Part shown: positions 1-11,812 of the stretch, one piece after another | How the letters are laid out: each line of letters starts with the position of its first letter | Position numbering within the stretch: position 1 is the first letter of the stretch | NCBI RefSeq assembly: GCF_032118995.1 | Contig: NC_092666.1 | Span: 10,118,501-10,182,500 of the forward strand | Reading direction: 5' to 3' | Source of the DNA: Asterias amurensis | Taxonomy: Eukaryota; Echinodermata; Asteroidea; Forcipulatida; Asteriidae | DNA: 64,000 bases | Position numbers and translations under genes: made by a program | The notes under the pieces: model-generated | What the model saw: the letters and a program-made list of their open reading frames with translations, nothing else | Database searches by the model: none | Told to the model about the DNA's origin: nothing

Positions 1-331
1 AACGTGGGCACACAATTACCCCACGTTCGTCCTGGAAAAGTCGCCTATTTTGTTTTCCAGTACGCACGTGTGCAGATGTTTACCCACGCTCCACCTGGAA
101 AAAAACAGACGCATCATCACGTGAGGAGGAGCCTTCTCGTCGTGACGTCAGTGCACCTCGGGTCAGCCCCAATTGACCCTATCCACAAGCGGGGCTCTTG
201 GGGTGGCCCGAGGTGCACTGACGTCACCACGGGATAAGGCTCACGTGATGATGTGTCTGTTTTTTTCCAGGTTCCAGGACGAACGTGGGGTAATTGTGTG
301 CCCACGTTCGTCCTGGAAAAAAAAAAATACG
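1..331. mobile_element. Foldback (inverted-repeat) element, left edge cut by window
   Basis: Two arms (about 1-163 and 199-310) are reverse complements around a short loop containing CAATTGACCC. The unit CCCACGTTCGTCCTGG occurs near both outer ends, with an A-run and TACGCC after the right one. No coding potential is evident. The same terminal sequence recurs at about 20728 and 23950, so this belongs to a family that also has a larger member. The left boundary lies outside the window. Confidence 0.7.
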
Positions 332-338
332 CCACATC

Positions 339-600
339 GGGGTCGACCCAGGGAAGCTAATCGAATGCACCCATATAGGGTGCGTTCGTTTAGCTTCCCC
401 TGCGTCGACCCTGCTGTGCTCGCGGGTGAGCCCCGTCTCGCCCTCTCGTGGTGACGGCATGCACCTCAGTTCAACCCCAAGTGACCCACTCCACAAGCAG
501 AGCACTGGGGGCTGACCCCGGTGAGCCCAGTCAAAGCTATTTGAACGTCGGGGCAGACCGGGGTCGACCCAGAAAAGCTAAACGAACGCACCCACTTTAC
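339..600. mobile_element. Small GGTCGACCC-ended inverted-repeat elements
   Basis: An inverted pair at 341-412 has GGTCGACCCAGGGAAGCTAA on one arm and its near complement on the other. A further copy of the same end lies at about 569-597, after a segment resembling the loop side of the preceding foldback. This looks like a nested or tandem MITE cluster with no coding capacity. Confidence 0.5.
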
Positions 601-909
601 CCACAGACATTACTTTGCGGTTCGTGGTTGATGTTAGCGCGCCCTCTTGTGTCATCATTCGCTCGGCCCCAGCGGCCAGTCTATCCAGGATCCAGGACCG
701 CTGGGATTGGCTAATCGCTTGCACAGATTCTTGTTCAGGAAGTACGTCATGTGTACAGTGCATATGGCGCAGTGTGAGTGTGATGCATGATGGGACTGCG
801 CATTATTAACCAATGACCGACAGTGCATGATACGTTTGCCCATCGAGCGAAGAGTAATCACACAGATACACCACGTATGTTCTGTTGTCGCTGTAAACGC
901 GTCAGCTTA

Positions 910-1222
910 GAGCAAGTTCGAGTGTGCACAATGGTTAACTAAAGGTTGACCATTTTGACTCGAACCCAGGCTGGACGACCATTGGTTGACTACTGTGGTC
1001 GACCATTTGGAACCAGCCTCGAGACCATGGTTTCTTCACTGGTCCCAACAGCATGTTCCATTCTAACATAAGCGCAGAGGGGAACCAGTGACACTTTAGA
1101 GAAAAGGTGGAAGGTTGACTAGACTTGCTCCGAGTCGTTCGGGCGAGTACGTCATTTCGCATGTGCGTTGCTAGTCTGTGGTCGACCAATGGTGGACTAA
1201 ATGTGCGCACTCGAACTTGCTC
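910..1222. mobile_element. MITE, about 313 bp
   Basis: Terminal inverted repeats: GAGCAAGTTCGAGTGTGCAC at 910 and its near complement ending at 1222. The interior is rich in GGTCGACCA/TGGTCGACC motifs. An open frame across it is an artefact of the inverted repeat. No target duplication could be fixed. Confidence 0.65.
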
Positions 1223-2563
1223 CTAGTTTCCACAAAGGGCCCGGATTTTGCGCGTGCGCACAGTCACACAAGCGGACCCCGCGTAAACAAACCCCGTTTA
1301 AAATGGCGTTTTATTAAAAATGCCTTTATTAAAAACAAAGCGTTGTTCGCTGCATAAGGGGATATTATAATATGTTATATACCCCCAACGTACAGCCCAC
1401 AAAGTATTTTTTGACACCAACAAGAAACAAAGTCAATAAAAGAACGATCAGACCGGCAAATGTGTTACGTCTTTTTTAGTTTAGTAACAATTCTGTACAC
1501 AACGTATAACGTCACTTAGTATCCCAGCGGGGTTTTGTCAAACAAATCATTCATACAAATACCAGTATGGGTCTGTCCTAAATATAAATGACTTACTCAC
1601 AACTGGGCAAAACTTTTTTAATCAAGATTTCGTCGATATTGTAGGGGGGTTTTCTGACGATTTTGTCGCCACTGAAAGTATCGATTATAATGCATAACGG
1701 GTGGTTTTAGGGTCGACACTCACGAGTACTATTCTTTCAGCGTTGCGTGGTAATTTATTCGACTGTAAGGGATGAACTAATCGATTCCTTCTAAAGAATC
1801 GAAATTAACCAGCAGTGTCAAGTTCAAGGTTTATGGAGGACGATTTTTTAATCAAAAAATATTAAATTTAGGGTGAGTGCATCTAACTATTAAACATTAC
1901 TCAAATAGCATTCAAACTTTTATAATGAGAAAAAATGTGTAAATTCAGTGACACATTAACAACTTATTTGGGATGGGTTTTGATCTGATTTGGGATGAAC
2001 TAAGTTTAAAATATAAAGGCCTACAACAAGAATTTACAACATATAAACATTAAAAAGGCTGGAAGTGTTTACATAATTTGTTTTTTAAAGATGTTTTTAA
2101 AATTAATATTTTATGTAACAAATATTTTTATAGTTTTGGCCTCGAATTATTCTTTTGGATTTCTATAGCTCCTTCATTTAAACACAAACAAATTCCAACT
2201 CTTTATTAATTTTTGGCAGAAATTTGGCCTGCGAGGCGATTGAAAATGACATCTATGTAATGAAAATGACATCTATACTCAAGACCGTTGTTGAAACCCA
2301 CTGGGTTCAGACAAGCCCAACAACGCAGAAAAAAAATAACTATGTACAATGTCCAGTGTGCTACAATCCCCTACACGTTGATTAAACCATGTGTTAATTG
2401 AACATACATTTTATACTAGGTACACCAAGTAACATTTAATACCACTTGCATGACCTCCAGCCCCCCCCCCCCCCACACCTCCAATTTTTTTTTCTTCAAT
2501 TTATGTCTTAAGTTTGTGTAAGCATGGGGTCACTCATGTCATGGGGTGTGTTAAAGGAACACG
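1223..2563. other. No recognisable gene
   Basis: AT-rich sequence with a short GC-richer patch at 1230-1300, a C-run at 2462-2474 and the first 20 bases of the AAGGAACACGTTGCC MITE family at 2564. I see no exon, RNA gene or complete repeat here. Confidence 0.4.
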
Positions 2564-2813
2564 TTGCCTTCAGATTTCACGAAATTTCACGTTTGAGGAT
2601 GTTCTATATACTTATTAAGAGTTGTTCTTGCAATAAAACACATTTAATGTGCTATAATTAGTGAATGGTAATTAAAAAAACAAACACTGACCTCTGACCC
2701 CGAAACATGTCCCGCGAAATATATACGTTTTTCAAGCCGTCAAAACGATCGTCCGTTTATGCGCGATGAACTATACCCTGCAAGATATGTTAACAAAAAT
2801 TTTACCACACAGG

Positions 2814-3059
2814 CGAAGTAGGATTCTACACTACTCATTGACCTCTGTGCATGAGTGTACATGTAATGTACATTATGTATGTGTGTATGTGTATGGTAGA
2901 GGGACATGAGCATGCAGTGTACATGTAATGTACATTATGTATGTGTGTATGTGTATGGTATGGTGTATGCTGGTACTCAGTTATTTTTGCATTGATTTAA
3001 CACAGCGATGTGAAGAGTACCAGTTATATAGTGAGTAGAGTAGAGTAGAATCCTACTCG
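2814..3059. mobile_element. Short MITE containing a 62-bp tandem repeat
   Basis: AGTAGGATTCTAC at about 2817 is the inverted partner of GTAGAATCCTACT at about 3045. Between them a TGTACATGTAATGTACATTA block is repeated with a 62-bp period (2855 and 2917). No coding content. Confidence 0.55.
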
Positions 3060-3232
3060 TACATGTACCATAGGAAATCTGTTCACATATCTTGCACCAA
3101 TTGCGATGAACAGCAGTTAGGCTGGCGCCATAGGCAATGGCCTGGTAAACCTACCAGAAGAACACGAGGTAACATACCGTTCTCTACCTCGCGACGTTGT
3201 GTGAAATGTAAACACACCATTTTGCTGTCAAA

Positions 3233-4884
3233 ATGGATCACCGAAAAACACAGATTCAGCTCAATGCTCTACGCAAAGAGATGATTGAAGACACGTCCAA
3301 AAAGAAGGAACGGACACCTCGCCAATCAGGGTAAGAATAATGTAGTGGGACATGGACTAGCCGACGAGAGAGAGAGAACGGACCGTGATTGTTTATATCC
3401 AATGCAATGTTAGTTATTATTAATTGAGGACATGACACGTAAATCACAGCCATGACAGCCGCAGCACCGAGTTGTGAGAGTACGTACATGTACTACGACG
3501 AGTTTACATGTAATTTTGTAGATCTATTCACTCGGTGCATAGCTGGGGGGTGGTGATTTGAGTCGAGTGTCCAGCGTACTAATGACTTGGCATAATTTAC
3601 CCTAATTTACTTTGATGCTACAATTAAAAGAGTCGTTTATCTGGCTGGGAAGGGGAGGGCTTTTGTAAAAATTGTAGAAGTACATTTTACAAATAGTACA
3701 GATTTATTAAATGTTTTTTGTATGTTTTTAACAGTTTACCCAAAATATTGTACCCAAGTCGCTTCGTACCCATGGCAACCCGAATTCTTTCAAAGAAGTG
3801 TGACCTTTCAAACAATAAAAAATAAAATTGTCGAGAACTAATAAGTTATATCAATGGTTATCAATTTCTTGTTGAAGGTACTATGTGAGCAGATGCCAGG
3901 ACTTGGCGTAAACATCTTGGAGACCTCTTTAAACCCGGCACCTCCAAGTCCACATCATCCACCTCCGCAAAGCTCTTGCCAAGCTGCTGTGTTTGTACCA
4001 ACTGTAGGGAGATGCCAACACAACAGGAGAGGTCATGCTGCAAACAAAGGCCGGATGAATGCTTCTCAAACTTGGCAGTAAGAGACTGATTATTTCATAC
4101 TGTCAATGGCATACTTGTTCAGTACCTACATGTGCATGTATAACAATATACACATGTACTGACAAAGCAGTCCAGTTTTGTTACGTGATATTTTGATCTG
4201 TCCCCCCCCCCCCAAAAAAAAAGGAAACAAAGTAAATGTGTTAACAAACATTTTATAAGGAAACACAAATTTAAGCTTTCATTCATTGTAGTTACTTGTA
4301 AACAGCCTCCTTCGCCAACGTTGCATTACCAAAAAACTTCACACTGAACAGCCACATCCCAAATTTTAATAACATCATGTGTTTGACCAGCAGCCGATTT
4401 CACAAAACTTTACGCAACTGCGTAAGTCCACTTGTGCAACGTTTATGGAGCAACTTGCGCCATTAACATGGCGCAAGTGGACTCACGCAGTTGCGTAAAG
4501 TTTCGTTAAATCGGCTGCAGGGAGATAATAACTTGCAAAAATGTCACTTTAATGAATCAACATCAAGTGCATGGGTTTTATATTCCATATACATGTACAA
4601 ATAACCGATTTGTATTTTGTTAATTGTTTCAAAAATGTTGGTGTTTATATTTGGAAAGATCTTGAGGCACCTTGTTGTGGACCACCATTAGAGTTGGCAC
4701 GACATCACAGGAATGACATTACACCAGGGGAGCATGATGTACACAACAAATGACTTTGCCACCCAGCCAGCCTTCACACACAACATGTGTTGTGTCAGAA
4801 TGGTACTGGAAATAGAGTAACACTACCTATAGTTACTGTTTGTAAAATCAGGGATATATTTCCAGATAGTTTCAACTTTCATGT
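3233..4884 (+). CDS. P2X7-like ballast-domain gene (exons 1-2 and a 3' remnant)
   Basis: Exon 1 (3233-3330) starts at the ATG of MDHRKTQIQLNALRKEMIE, a basic helical N-terminus, and ends at G|GTAAGA. Exon 2 (3900-4077, acceptor TGCCAG, phase matching exon 1) encodes a Cys cluster of the form CxCxxCxxMPTxxExxCC-x6-C (core CVCTNCREMPT, then CC and C). This is the signature of the zinc-binding cytoplasmic ballast domain of P2X7 receptors, found without the channel in many invertebrate proteins. Donor A|GTAAGA follows. At about 4793-4884 another open stretch contains LPIVTVCKIRDIFPDS, resembling the end of that domain, but the connecting region carries a stop (4751) and I cannot place a clean acceptor. 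No channel part is encoded here. It may be a working short gene with an unseen exon or a decaying copy. The domain call is firm for exon 2 and moderate for the rest. Confidence 0.55.
4389..4522. mobile_element. MITE hairpin, about 130 bp
   Basis: CAGCCGATTT...TTACGCAACTGCGTAA on the left arm and its complement on the right (ending AAATCGGCTG) form a nearly complete hairpin. It lies in the last intron or the 3' region of the P2X7-like locus. Confidence 0.7.
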
Positions 4885-4885
4885 A

Positions 4886-6080
4886 CACATGATTTATGCA
4901 AAACATGTTTAACAAATGGCAATATTTCCTGTTGTCAACAAGTAGATTCTTATTCCTAAATTAACACATGATGTCAATATTTAAACTTATTTTTTTTTTT
5001 GCACATTACTTATGTCAACAAATCATTGAATGTGATGTGAGCAGAGTTTGTTTTCATCACAACGACATATGATTAAGTTTAATTTGAAGTACATGGCCAA
5101 TTGTTTTTACAAACATCATATTTATTGTATAATTATTTGAGATTTCGATATTTTGTAACAAAAAACACACTAGAACAACAAAATGCAAAAACATAAACAA
5201 TCTGTATTCAAATAAATTTATCTGAAATATCTTTATTCTGTATTCATAAAGAGACATAGATTATAGATGCAACAAGTTTGATAAACACGGTGCCATTTCA
5301 ATTTTTTAACCTTAACCCTTGCAAGTATATTTTGATTTCAAACCACATGCCTGTTATGAAATGCATGGTCAGAATGATGTTTTAACACTAGTCATATTGT
5401 TGACTAGCAGACCATGTTAGTTCGAATAAATAAAAGTTTTAAAGGAAAACCACCCAATTTCAAGTCATACTTGTGTTGATCATTCTATTCTACTTTTAAA
5501 ACATCCTTTCTAGCCATATGCATTTTACAACCAAATCACTCGATCTAAGGCATTGGTCTCTCTAAAGGGACTTTATACCTTAGATGTTGGTAATTACTAA
5601 TTTGTGATCATAAAACTCACTTGATAAAGTCTACATGATGAGAGGCATGTCAAAGGACTTGTTTCTATACTGCAATGGTGTTTTCTTTCACTGTTTCTTG
5701 CAGCTTTTATTGCCAAATTTAGCCCAAATTGTCACAGGTTTATTATTTTATGCATACATATTGAGGAGATACACCAACTATTACTAAGGATACTGCATGG
5801 GACTATAGTGTTCTTTGACAAAGGACAAATTTAATTAATGTTTGCAAATACATCGTGTACTGCTGTGAATTGTAACTCTAGAACTTGCCAATAATGCTAA
5901 TAATGCACTGACCTTATGTCTTATGCACACCTGTACAGACAATTTTGTAGCCAAAATGTGGAAAGTTACATGGAAATTAAATTTAAGAGGTGGGAAAATC
6001 TGGATTTGTGTTTTGCTACAAGTTCTTCTGTTGGTAGTAGTGGTGGTGGTATTGGGGGCGGGGGGGGGGGGGGATGGCAC
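4886..6080. other. No gene seen; MITE fragment inside
   Basis: AT-rich DNA. The stretch 5443-5580 is a half copy of the AAGGAACACGTTGCC MITE family (it shares the TTGATCATT...ATATGCATTTTA part). A G-run lies at 6059-6073. Nothing else is supported. Confidence 0.4.
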
Positions 6081-6226
6081 CATTAGCGGTAAGCCTGGGC
6101 GACTAGTGTCGGACTCCAACTATTGAATCATTAGTCGAGTCGCGACTATTGTTTTCAACTATTCGGTTAAACGTGCTACAAAACTAGTCATGACTACTTC
6201 AAAAAAAGTTGCGTCTACCTGTTTGG

Positions 6227-6386
6227 CCCTTTTCAAAAACCACGACTTTGGCTTTAGATCCAGCTCGGGCTAGCTTGGCCCCGCAGATGTTTGGACAATA
6301 CTGAGTGTGCTTTGCGCAGGGATTCAGACAAGAGGACGAATGAAGCCGAATCCAAAGCCGAAGTCGTGGTTTCGAAAAGGGCCTAT
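6227..6386. mobile_element. MITE, about 160 bp (GGCCCTTTTC ends)
   Basis: GGCCCTTTTCAAAAACCACG at 6227 and the complement CGTGGTTTCGAAAAGGGCC ending near 6385 form an inverted repeat continuing through GACTTTGGCTT/AAGCCGAAGTC. A second, one-sided copy of the right end lies at 60478-60512. Confidence 0.7.
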
Positions 6387-7366
6387 GGAAGCTTCATTTT
6401 TGTGGACAAGAGTATTACTTTATTTTAGCTTTCCTTGCCAACTACCATTTGCAGTATAAGTATGTGCTCCCTGTTCAGATGCATCGCACAGTAAATTTTG
6501 CTGTCAAATGATTCTGAGCAATGTAAACAGGAACTACCTCAAATAGTACCGTCCAAGACCAAGGTCAAGGAATTACATCCCCATAAAAATAGACATAAAC
6601 ATTATTTTATAAAATAATGAATGTATAACCCCGAAAGGATCATGTTGGCAAATAAGACAAGTGACATCTATCCTATGGCAATGGACTAGTATTAGTAATA
6701 GACACCACTGTCCTGTTGCCCAGAGAAAGGACAGAGAAGTAAAGTCCCTGTAATTTTGTATCTAAAAACGAACTGTGGGGTATATGTGACTCGCAATTGC
6801 ATGGTAAACACGGTAAACGCCTCTGACATGTCTGAGCAGATGTTTTTTTGAGAGGATGAATTCTCTAGCTGTAGTTTTGGTGTGGGAGGTCATGACACGT
6901 CCATTTTCAACTCCACTCGCTAGTCAGTATTAAATAATCTCGTCTTTTTGCTGCAAAGGCCCGAGGCAAAAAGAGACACACGACTACAGAATCACATGCA
7001 CTATTAGTAATACGGGTACCAGACATTCTTTCGTGTACAAAGTGTTTGCATTACTAGACTGGCCCCGCTAAAATCCTACATCGTACGAGCAAGAACTGGG
7101 AGTTCACTGCGTCTGGGGAGGTTTGGCCGCGGGGGATGATGGCCCGCTGGACGGCAGCCGCTCGGCCCCGGGACGTGGGCTGAACTTGCTGCTTAGATAG
7201 TTTAATAAAAAGTTAATTCAACATAGGCCCTTTTATTTTTGTTCATGAACTGTTTTTTGTTGTTGGAGTAACCATGGAGGAAGAGACAGATACAAATGGG
7301 GTTCGTAAAATTGTTAATAATTGCTCAGTCGTATAGTTCAACGGCTGCGACTGGAAATAAGACTAG

Positions 7367-7596
7367 TGAATTTGGCGGCCATTTATGGGAGTCAAAATCT
7401 TGACTCCCATAAAAGGCGGAGCGTTTTGTTTCGAGAAAGTTAGCAAAAGCGAAGCATTTCTAAGGCATGTTTGTGTAGATCATTATATTCTTCTTTTTTA
7501 ACATCTTTCCAACCGTAATCATTTTACATCAAACGCTTGTCATAGCCCAAAAACGCCCAACAAAGCGCAGCCCGAAGGCAACGTGTTCCTTTAAGT
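7367..7596. mobile_element. Degraded AAGGAACACGTTGCC-family MITE
   Basis: The central palindrome (TTATGGGAGTC... GACTCCCATAA, 7384-7415) and right end (GGCAACGTGTTCCTTTA, 7578-7596) match the complete copy at 57829-58214. Confidence 0.6.
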
Positions 7597-7714
7597 GGAA
7601 GATTTTGTTTTGAAGGTCAGGAAAACTAATCAAGATTGTTTTGAGCAACCAACGAGTGGATCGACCCATCCATTCCTCACTAGGCAACATGTGTGGGGCC
7701 TTGATTACTCCTTT

Positions 7715-8290
7715 TGAGAACGTATTTTGAAACGTAAGCGTAGCTGCAGATCTTGGAACGTAAGCATAGCTTGACTCGGGATTGAAAGCGTACCTTTTGA
7801 TATTATAGCGTAACCTAAACGTATCTTGGAGTGTATAGGTGTAGCTGAGTAGCTGCGTAGCTTGGAACAAAACAATATCTTTTGGAGCGTAAGCATATCT
7901 TGGAACATAAACGTAGCTGCGTATCTTGAAACGTAAGCGTAACCTCACATGGGATTGAAAGCGTACCTTTTGATACTATAGCGTAACTTGAAGGAACGTA
8001 AGCAGTTCTAGGAATGTGAGTGCAGCTGAGTAGCCGCGTAGCTTGGAACGTTGACATATCTTTTGGAACGTAAGCATGAAATGTAAGCTGCGTATCTTAG
8101 AACGTAAACGTAGCTGCGTATCTTGGAACGTAAGCGTAGCTTGATCTGGGCTTGAAAACGTACCTTTTGATATTATAGTGCAACTTGAAGGAACGTAGAC
8201 TTAAGCGTATCTTGGAGCGTAAACGTAGCCCAGTAGCTGCGTAGCTTGGAACGTAATCATATAATCTTTTGGAATGTAGTCGCAACCATA
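7715..8290. repeat. Minisatellite with about 20-bp and about 180-bp periodicity
   Basis: The motif CTTGGAACGTAAGCGTAGCT and variants recur throughout. A higher-order unit containing TTGAAAGCGTACCTTTTGAT occurs at about 7783, 7954 and 8151. Long open frames on the minus strand are by-products of the repeat. Confidence 0.75.
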
Positions 8291-8865
8291 TCTTTTCGAA
8301 CAACTCATGAGAAACTGTGAATTTTGATTGCTTGTCGAGTGGCGACTACTGCTATTCAACTCACTTGGTTAATTGTGCGGCTAAGACTACGTACTATAAA
8401 AGTAGTTGTGATCAAATTCCTGCTTGGTATAACCACTTTTGTCGCTCATGACTATTCACAAAAACCTTTTACAAAACACAACCATGCAGACGTCAGTGAC
8501 ACAATCTTTCAATCATTTCAGATGCCCCTTCAGCAAACAATATGTCACGGGGCAGTAAGGGAGTAAGTTTCGCGACTAATATCGAAATCGCAGTTATTTG
8601 AGGCGACTATAGTCACAAGTTGCCCGATTTAATCATTACCTCAAAAGTAACTCTTCATTCACAGAATTAAAAAATAATACTTTGTTTGACAAAATTATGC
8701 TTTGAGGGAATTTTGTTTTATCATTATTTTTATTTCAACCTTTTATAAAAAATTCTCATAATTTATTTAAGCTACTCACACAATAACACTGTCAATATAA
8801 CAAAATGCGGTAGGTGACGTTTTGACATCATCAACATTACCTGAAAACTCATAACAATATCGTAA

Positions 8866-9436
8866 TGATACTTGTTTAAATACCTTTGGTTATGGAGGTG
8901 ATTACAGCTGGATACCATGACGAGTCTGGAGGCCACAGTGCCATTACGCTGTCCCCTTCTTCATACTAGAAAGAAGACATACAAATTATGTAACATACGT
9001 TATTCATCGAACAAAAGTCGATCGGTTTAGTGGAACATGTCATAAGGGTCGCACTAAATACCGACAACTCATGACCCCTTACGACAACTCACGACAATGT
9101 TGTTTAAGTGCACTTTAACAGAACATTTTAACATAAGTCAACCATTAAATATATGCACAAGAGTCATATGCAGCCAAATCACTTTCAAACTGTGGAAACA
9201 ATTGTATTTGTAACTGTAGAAAAGGTGTTTGTGACCCCGAATTTAGTAACGAACGGCAATATCCGCCATGTTGTTTTTCAACGTACTTGGCCAATTCTAT
9301 TATACCACAGGGGTGATACAAAATGCAAGATGAGTATTTACTCTTGTTAAAAATGTCTTTCATGGAGTTTAAAACAATATTATATTTCAGTTTCCCCTTT
9401 TAACTCCGAATTCCAGAGTGGCGGCTTAGTAACTAA
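8866..9436. repeat. Segmental duplication, copy A (pair of 17215-17790)
   Basis: Starting with the Tudor exon, this block matches 17228-17775 nearly base for base, including the unique stretch CGAACAAAAGTCGATCGG and the adjoining GTCGCACTAAATACC element arm. Similarity resumes at 11331-11380 (17791-17850) and 11578-11812 (18188-18437). About 1.9 kb of other sequence therefore separates the blocks here and not in copy B. Confidence 0.75.
8884..8965 (-). pseudogene. Orphan duplicate of the Tudor exon
   Basis: This minus-strand exon-like block has an acceptor TTTCTAG and donor AAAG|GTATTT. It encodes YEEGDSVMALWPP, then DSSWYPAVITSITK, the first half of a Tudor domain (the G-D-x-V-x-A-x-W and WYxAxI pattern). 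It is about 95% identical to exon 2 of the recombinase gene (17228-17311). It ends in phase 1, the phase that exon 3 of that gene expects. No exon 1 or exon 3 counterpart was found beside it, so I treat it as part of a truncated segmental duplication. It could be an alternative exon of an unseen gene. Confidence 0.55.
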
Positions 9437-9660
9437 CAGGAAAGAAAAAATCAGCAGCTAAAACCAAAACGAAAACATAAAACTCAGCCATCAGAAATTA
9501 CCTCGCCCCCTGCGGTTTAATAGAATCGTCCAAGTACGTCGAAAGACAAAATGGCGAATATTTCCGTTCGTTGGTAAATTCGGGGTAAAAAACACATTTT
9601 TTACAGTTACAAATACAATTTATTCAACAGTTTGAAAGTGATTTCGATGCATATCAGCCA
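9048..9660. mobile_element. GTCGCACTAAATACC palindromic element, partly truncated
   Basis: The left arm begins GTCGCACTAAATACCGACAA (9048). Part of the right arm (9500-9660) is present in inverse orientation, ending before the terminal ACTCAC repeats. Compare the complete copy at 26669-27396. Confidence 0.65.
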
Positions 9661-9668
9661 TTCCATTG

Positions 9669-10900
9669 TGACTCGCGTGACAATCTCACTGGTTTTTCAA
9701 CTTTTGAAAGATCTATACTCCAAATTATAAAACGTGGCTCTCATGTAACTCAATTTATATAAACTTAGTAAAGAGCCCTATAATAAAAAATAAAAAACGA
9801 ACACAAATTGTGTAGGTATCATGTTTTTATAGGTGTTCCAAAAATGTGACTCGCGTGACTGCCAAAAAATGAAAGGTCTTGTATCCCTGTATGCCGTTGC
9901 CCATTCGTGAGAACTCAGAGAAACTTTTTAGTCCCGGATCACTTTTTTTTTCAAGTACAAGAGAAGTACTATACTAAAGTACAAAATAAAAAGTTTTTAA
10001 AAAATTGAAAATTTGTTAAATGCAACGTGACTCGCGTGACAGAAGTTTGTGACTCGCGTGACAAGTGAGAAAATATACAATAGCTAAACAGGATACTGCA
10101 TAACAAGAACAATTTATTTCATTCAGAACACTTAGAACTTGAAATTGAATCTTTTCATCAAAGGAAGAAACACCTGAAGCAACATTTAAAGGAAAATTAA
10201 GAATCTGAAGAGGCTTTGACTTAAACATGGTAATGTTGGGACGGTTCTGAAAAGAATTGGTGGTTCAACAACACTGGTCGAAACGTAGAGTTGTGAAACC
10301 ACCAGTTCTTTTCAGAACCACTCAAACTCATAGAGAGAACCCTTACTAGAAATTATTATATTGTTTTGTGATTGGGGGAAGGACTTTTTTCTCACTACGC
10401 TTGGCAGAGTAGGTTGATATTATCTTAAAGAAACAACCAATTTTGGTGTCAAGTTCTAATGGCATTAGACTGTGTTAGGCTGAGTACATGTACATCTGTT
10501 AAGTAATTTCTTTATTGATGCCCCTCTCCAAATCTAACTTAAGAATACTGTCTTAAAATACCCAGTTTCATCAAATATTTTTGTTCGTTCTTGTTTTAAG
10601 TTTATCATTCCTGGTATTATTTAAATTATGCAGATGTGAATACATTGTACAGTGCAGTATGCAGTGTACACATGGTACATGTAGTTCAACATGATCTGCT
10701 GACAGTGTGCCAAGTCATAATTGTACACTGTAATAATTCCTTTTTCTAACATAAATTTATAAATTCAGGGGCATAGTAGTATGTTCCAGTGGGCTGGGGT
10801 GCTTTTTTAACATTCCATGTAGACATCATCCCCAGAATACTTTGGTAGCTTTTGCCAACCATGTGCATTAAGTGCATTTGCCGTGACTCGCGTGACAAAC
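9669..10900. repeat. Dispersed GTGACTCGCGTGAC repeats
   Basis: The 14-mer GTGACTCGCGTGAC occurs at about 9669, 9846, 10027, 10049 and 10882, all in the same orientation, in otherwise AT-rich DNA. The spacing looks like the subterminal repeats of a non-autonomous transposon. Clear terminal repeats were not found. Confidence 0.55.
10241..10319. repeat. Hairpin with GGTTCTGAAAAGAA arms
   Basis: GGTTCTGAAAAGAATTGGTG at 10241 pairs with its complement ending at 10319. The loop contains GGTCGAAACG, a motif also seen at the Penelope-like ends in this window. It may be a remnant of such an end. Confidence 0.5.
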
Positions 10901-11150
10901 TCGAGGGTGTTTTTTTTTAAAAGTAGAAGGCCTAGGTAAAAAAAAACTAATAAATTCTTGAAAGACCCTTTGAAAAGACCACTATTATGAGAGAGAAGAA
11001 AAAAAATGTTGAGGGTCTGTAACAGAAAAAATACTATAATCATTTTTTTAATTGACACAAATATTACTAGTTGCTTCTAGTAGAGTTTGACCGGTTAGGG
11101 ATTGTTTTTATTCTATTCTGAATTAGTAGCAAACCAATTTGTTTTTACTC

Positions 11151-11300
11151 AGGTACGAGTTTACTTGGGTATCAGTACACCCGGGTACGAATTGACTTGG
11201 CTACGAATGAACTTGGGTACGTATCGACTCGGGTACGAATTTACTTAGGTACGAATTGACTTTGGTTCGAATGAACTTGTGGAATTCCAACTGGGGTACG
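11151..11300. repeat. Minisatellite GGGTACGAATTGACTT
   Basis: About seven diverged copies of a 19-21-bp unit (GGGTACGAATTGACTT and close variants). Confidence 0.7.
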
Positions 11301-11577
11301 TATTATTAGGGGTTATTTCTTAATCACATGCATAAACATAAATTGGTAATGTCCTAAATCATTTAACTATTTAGTAGTTCCACAGATGTAAGGAATAAAA
11401 TGAGGTATGTTGGAGTAGTATAGGACTTTTTTAAATGGGAGAAATTTGCAATCAAACTACCTCGCATTTTGCGTCTTTGAAAACTTAAAGTTTAAACATG
11501 TATCGAAGGTGGGCTGTAATGGTGACAGTGATGAGACCGATGTTAAAAGCGGAGCCATTACAGCTCAACAAGGTGGG

Positions 11578-11812
11578 CTACCATCCAAGAGTGCTAACCG
11601 GCAACAGAATGGTGTTAACTCACCACATACTCCTCTCGTAAATGACGTAAACCGAGGATTAGTCCCAAAAGCATAGATATCTCAGTGGCGTCCAAACTGG
11701 CTATAATGCTGCATTTATCACAATTTTTCAAAGCGAGGACGTCCTCGCTGTGCTAAAAGTCCTCGATGTGCGAGTGTGTATTCACATAGAACAGCTCGGT
11801 TTCCAGCGTTGA
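11578..11812. repeat. Segmental duplication, 5'-flank block copy A
   Basis: This matches 18188-18437, the region upstream of exon 1 of the recombinase gene, including ACCGAGGATTAGTCCCAAAA and GAGGACGTCCTCG. Exon 1 itself is not duplicated here. Confidence 0.7.

Larger units (their letters stand above)
6089..8634. mobile_element. hAT-like element or pair of related fragments
   Basis: The left end (GCCTGGGCGACTAGTGTCG at 6093) and right end (GACTATAGTCACAAGTTGCCCG, 8606-8627, inverted) are hAT-style related termini. The sequence after the left end (GTCGAGTCGCGACTATTG) also resembles 8333-8400, so these could instead be two fragments of one family. Inside lie a 158-bp MITE (6227-6384), a MITE half-copy (7367-7596) and a minisatellite (7715-8290). 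No transposase was found. Confidence 0.4.

Noticed and set aside
7529-8303. Overlapping minus-strand frames rich in RLRSK/YAYVP
   Set aside because: They come entirely from the GGAACGTAAGCGTAGCT minisatellite.
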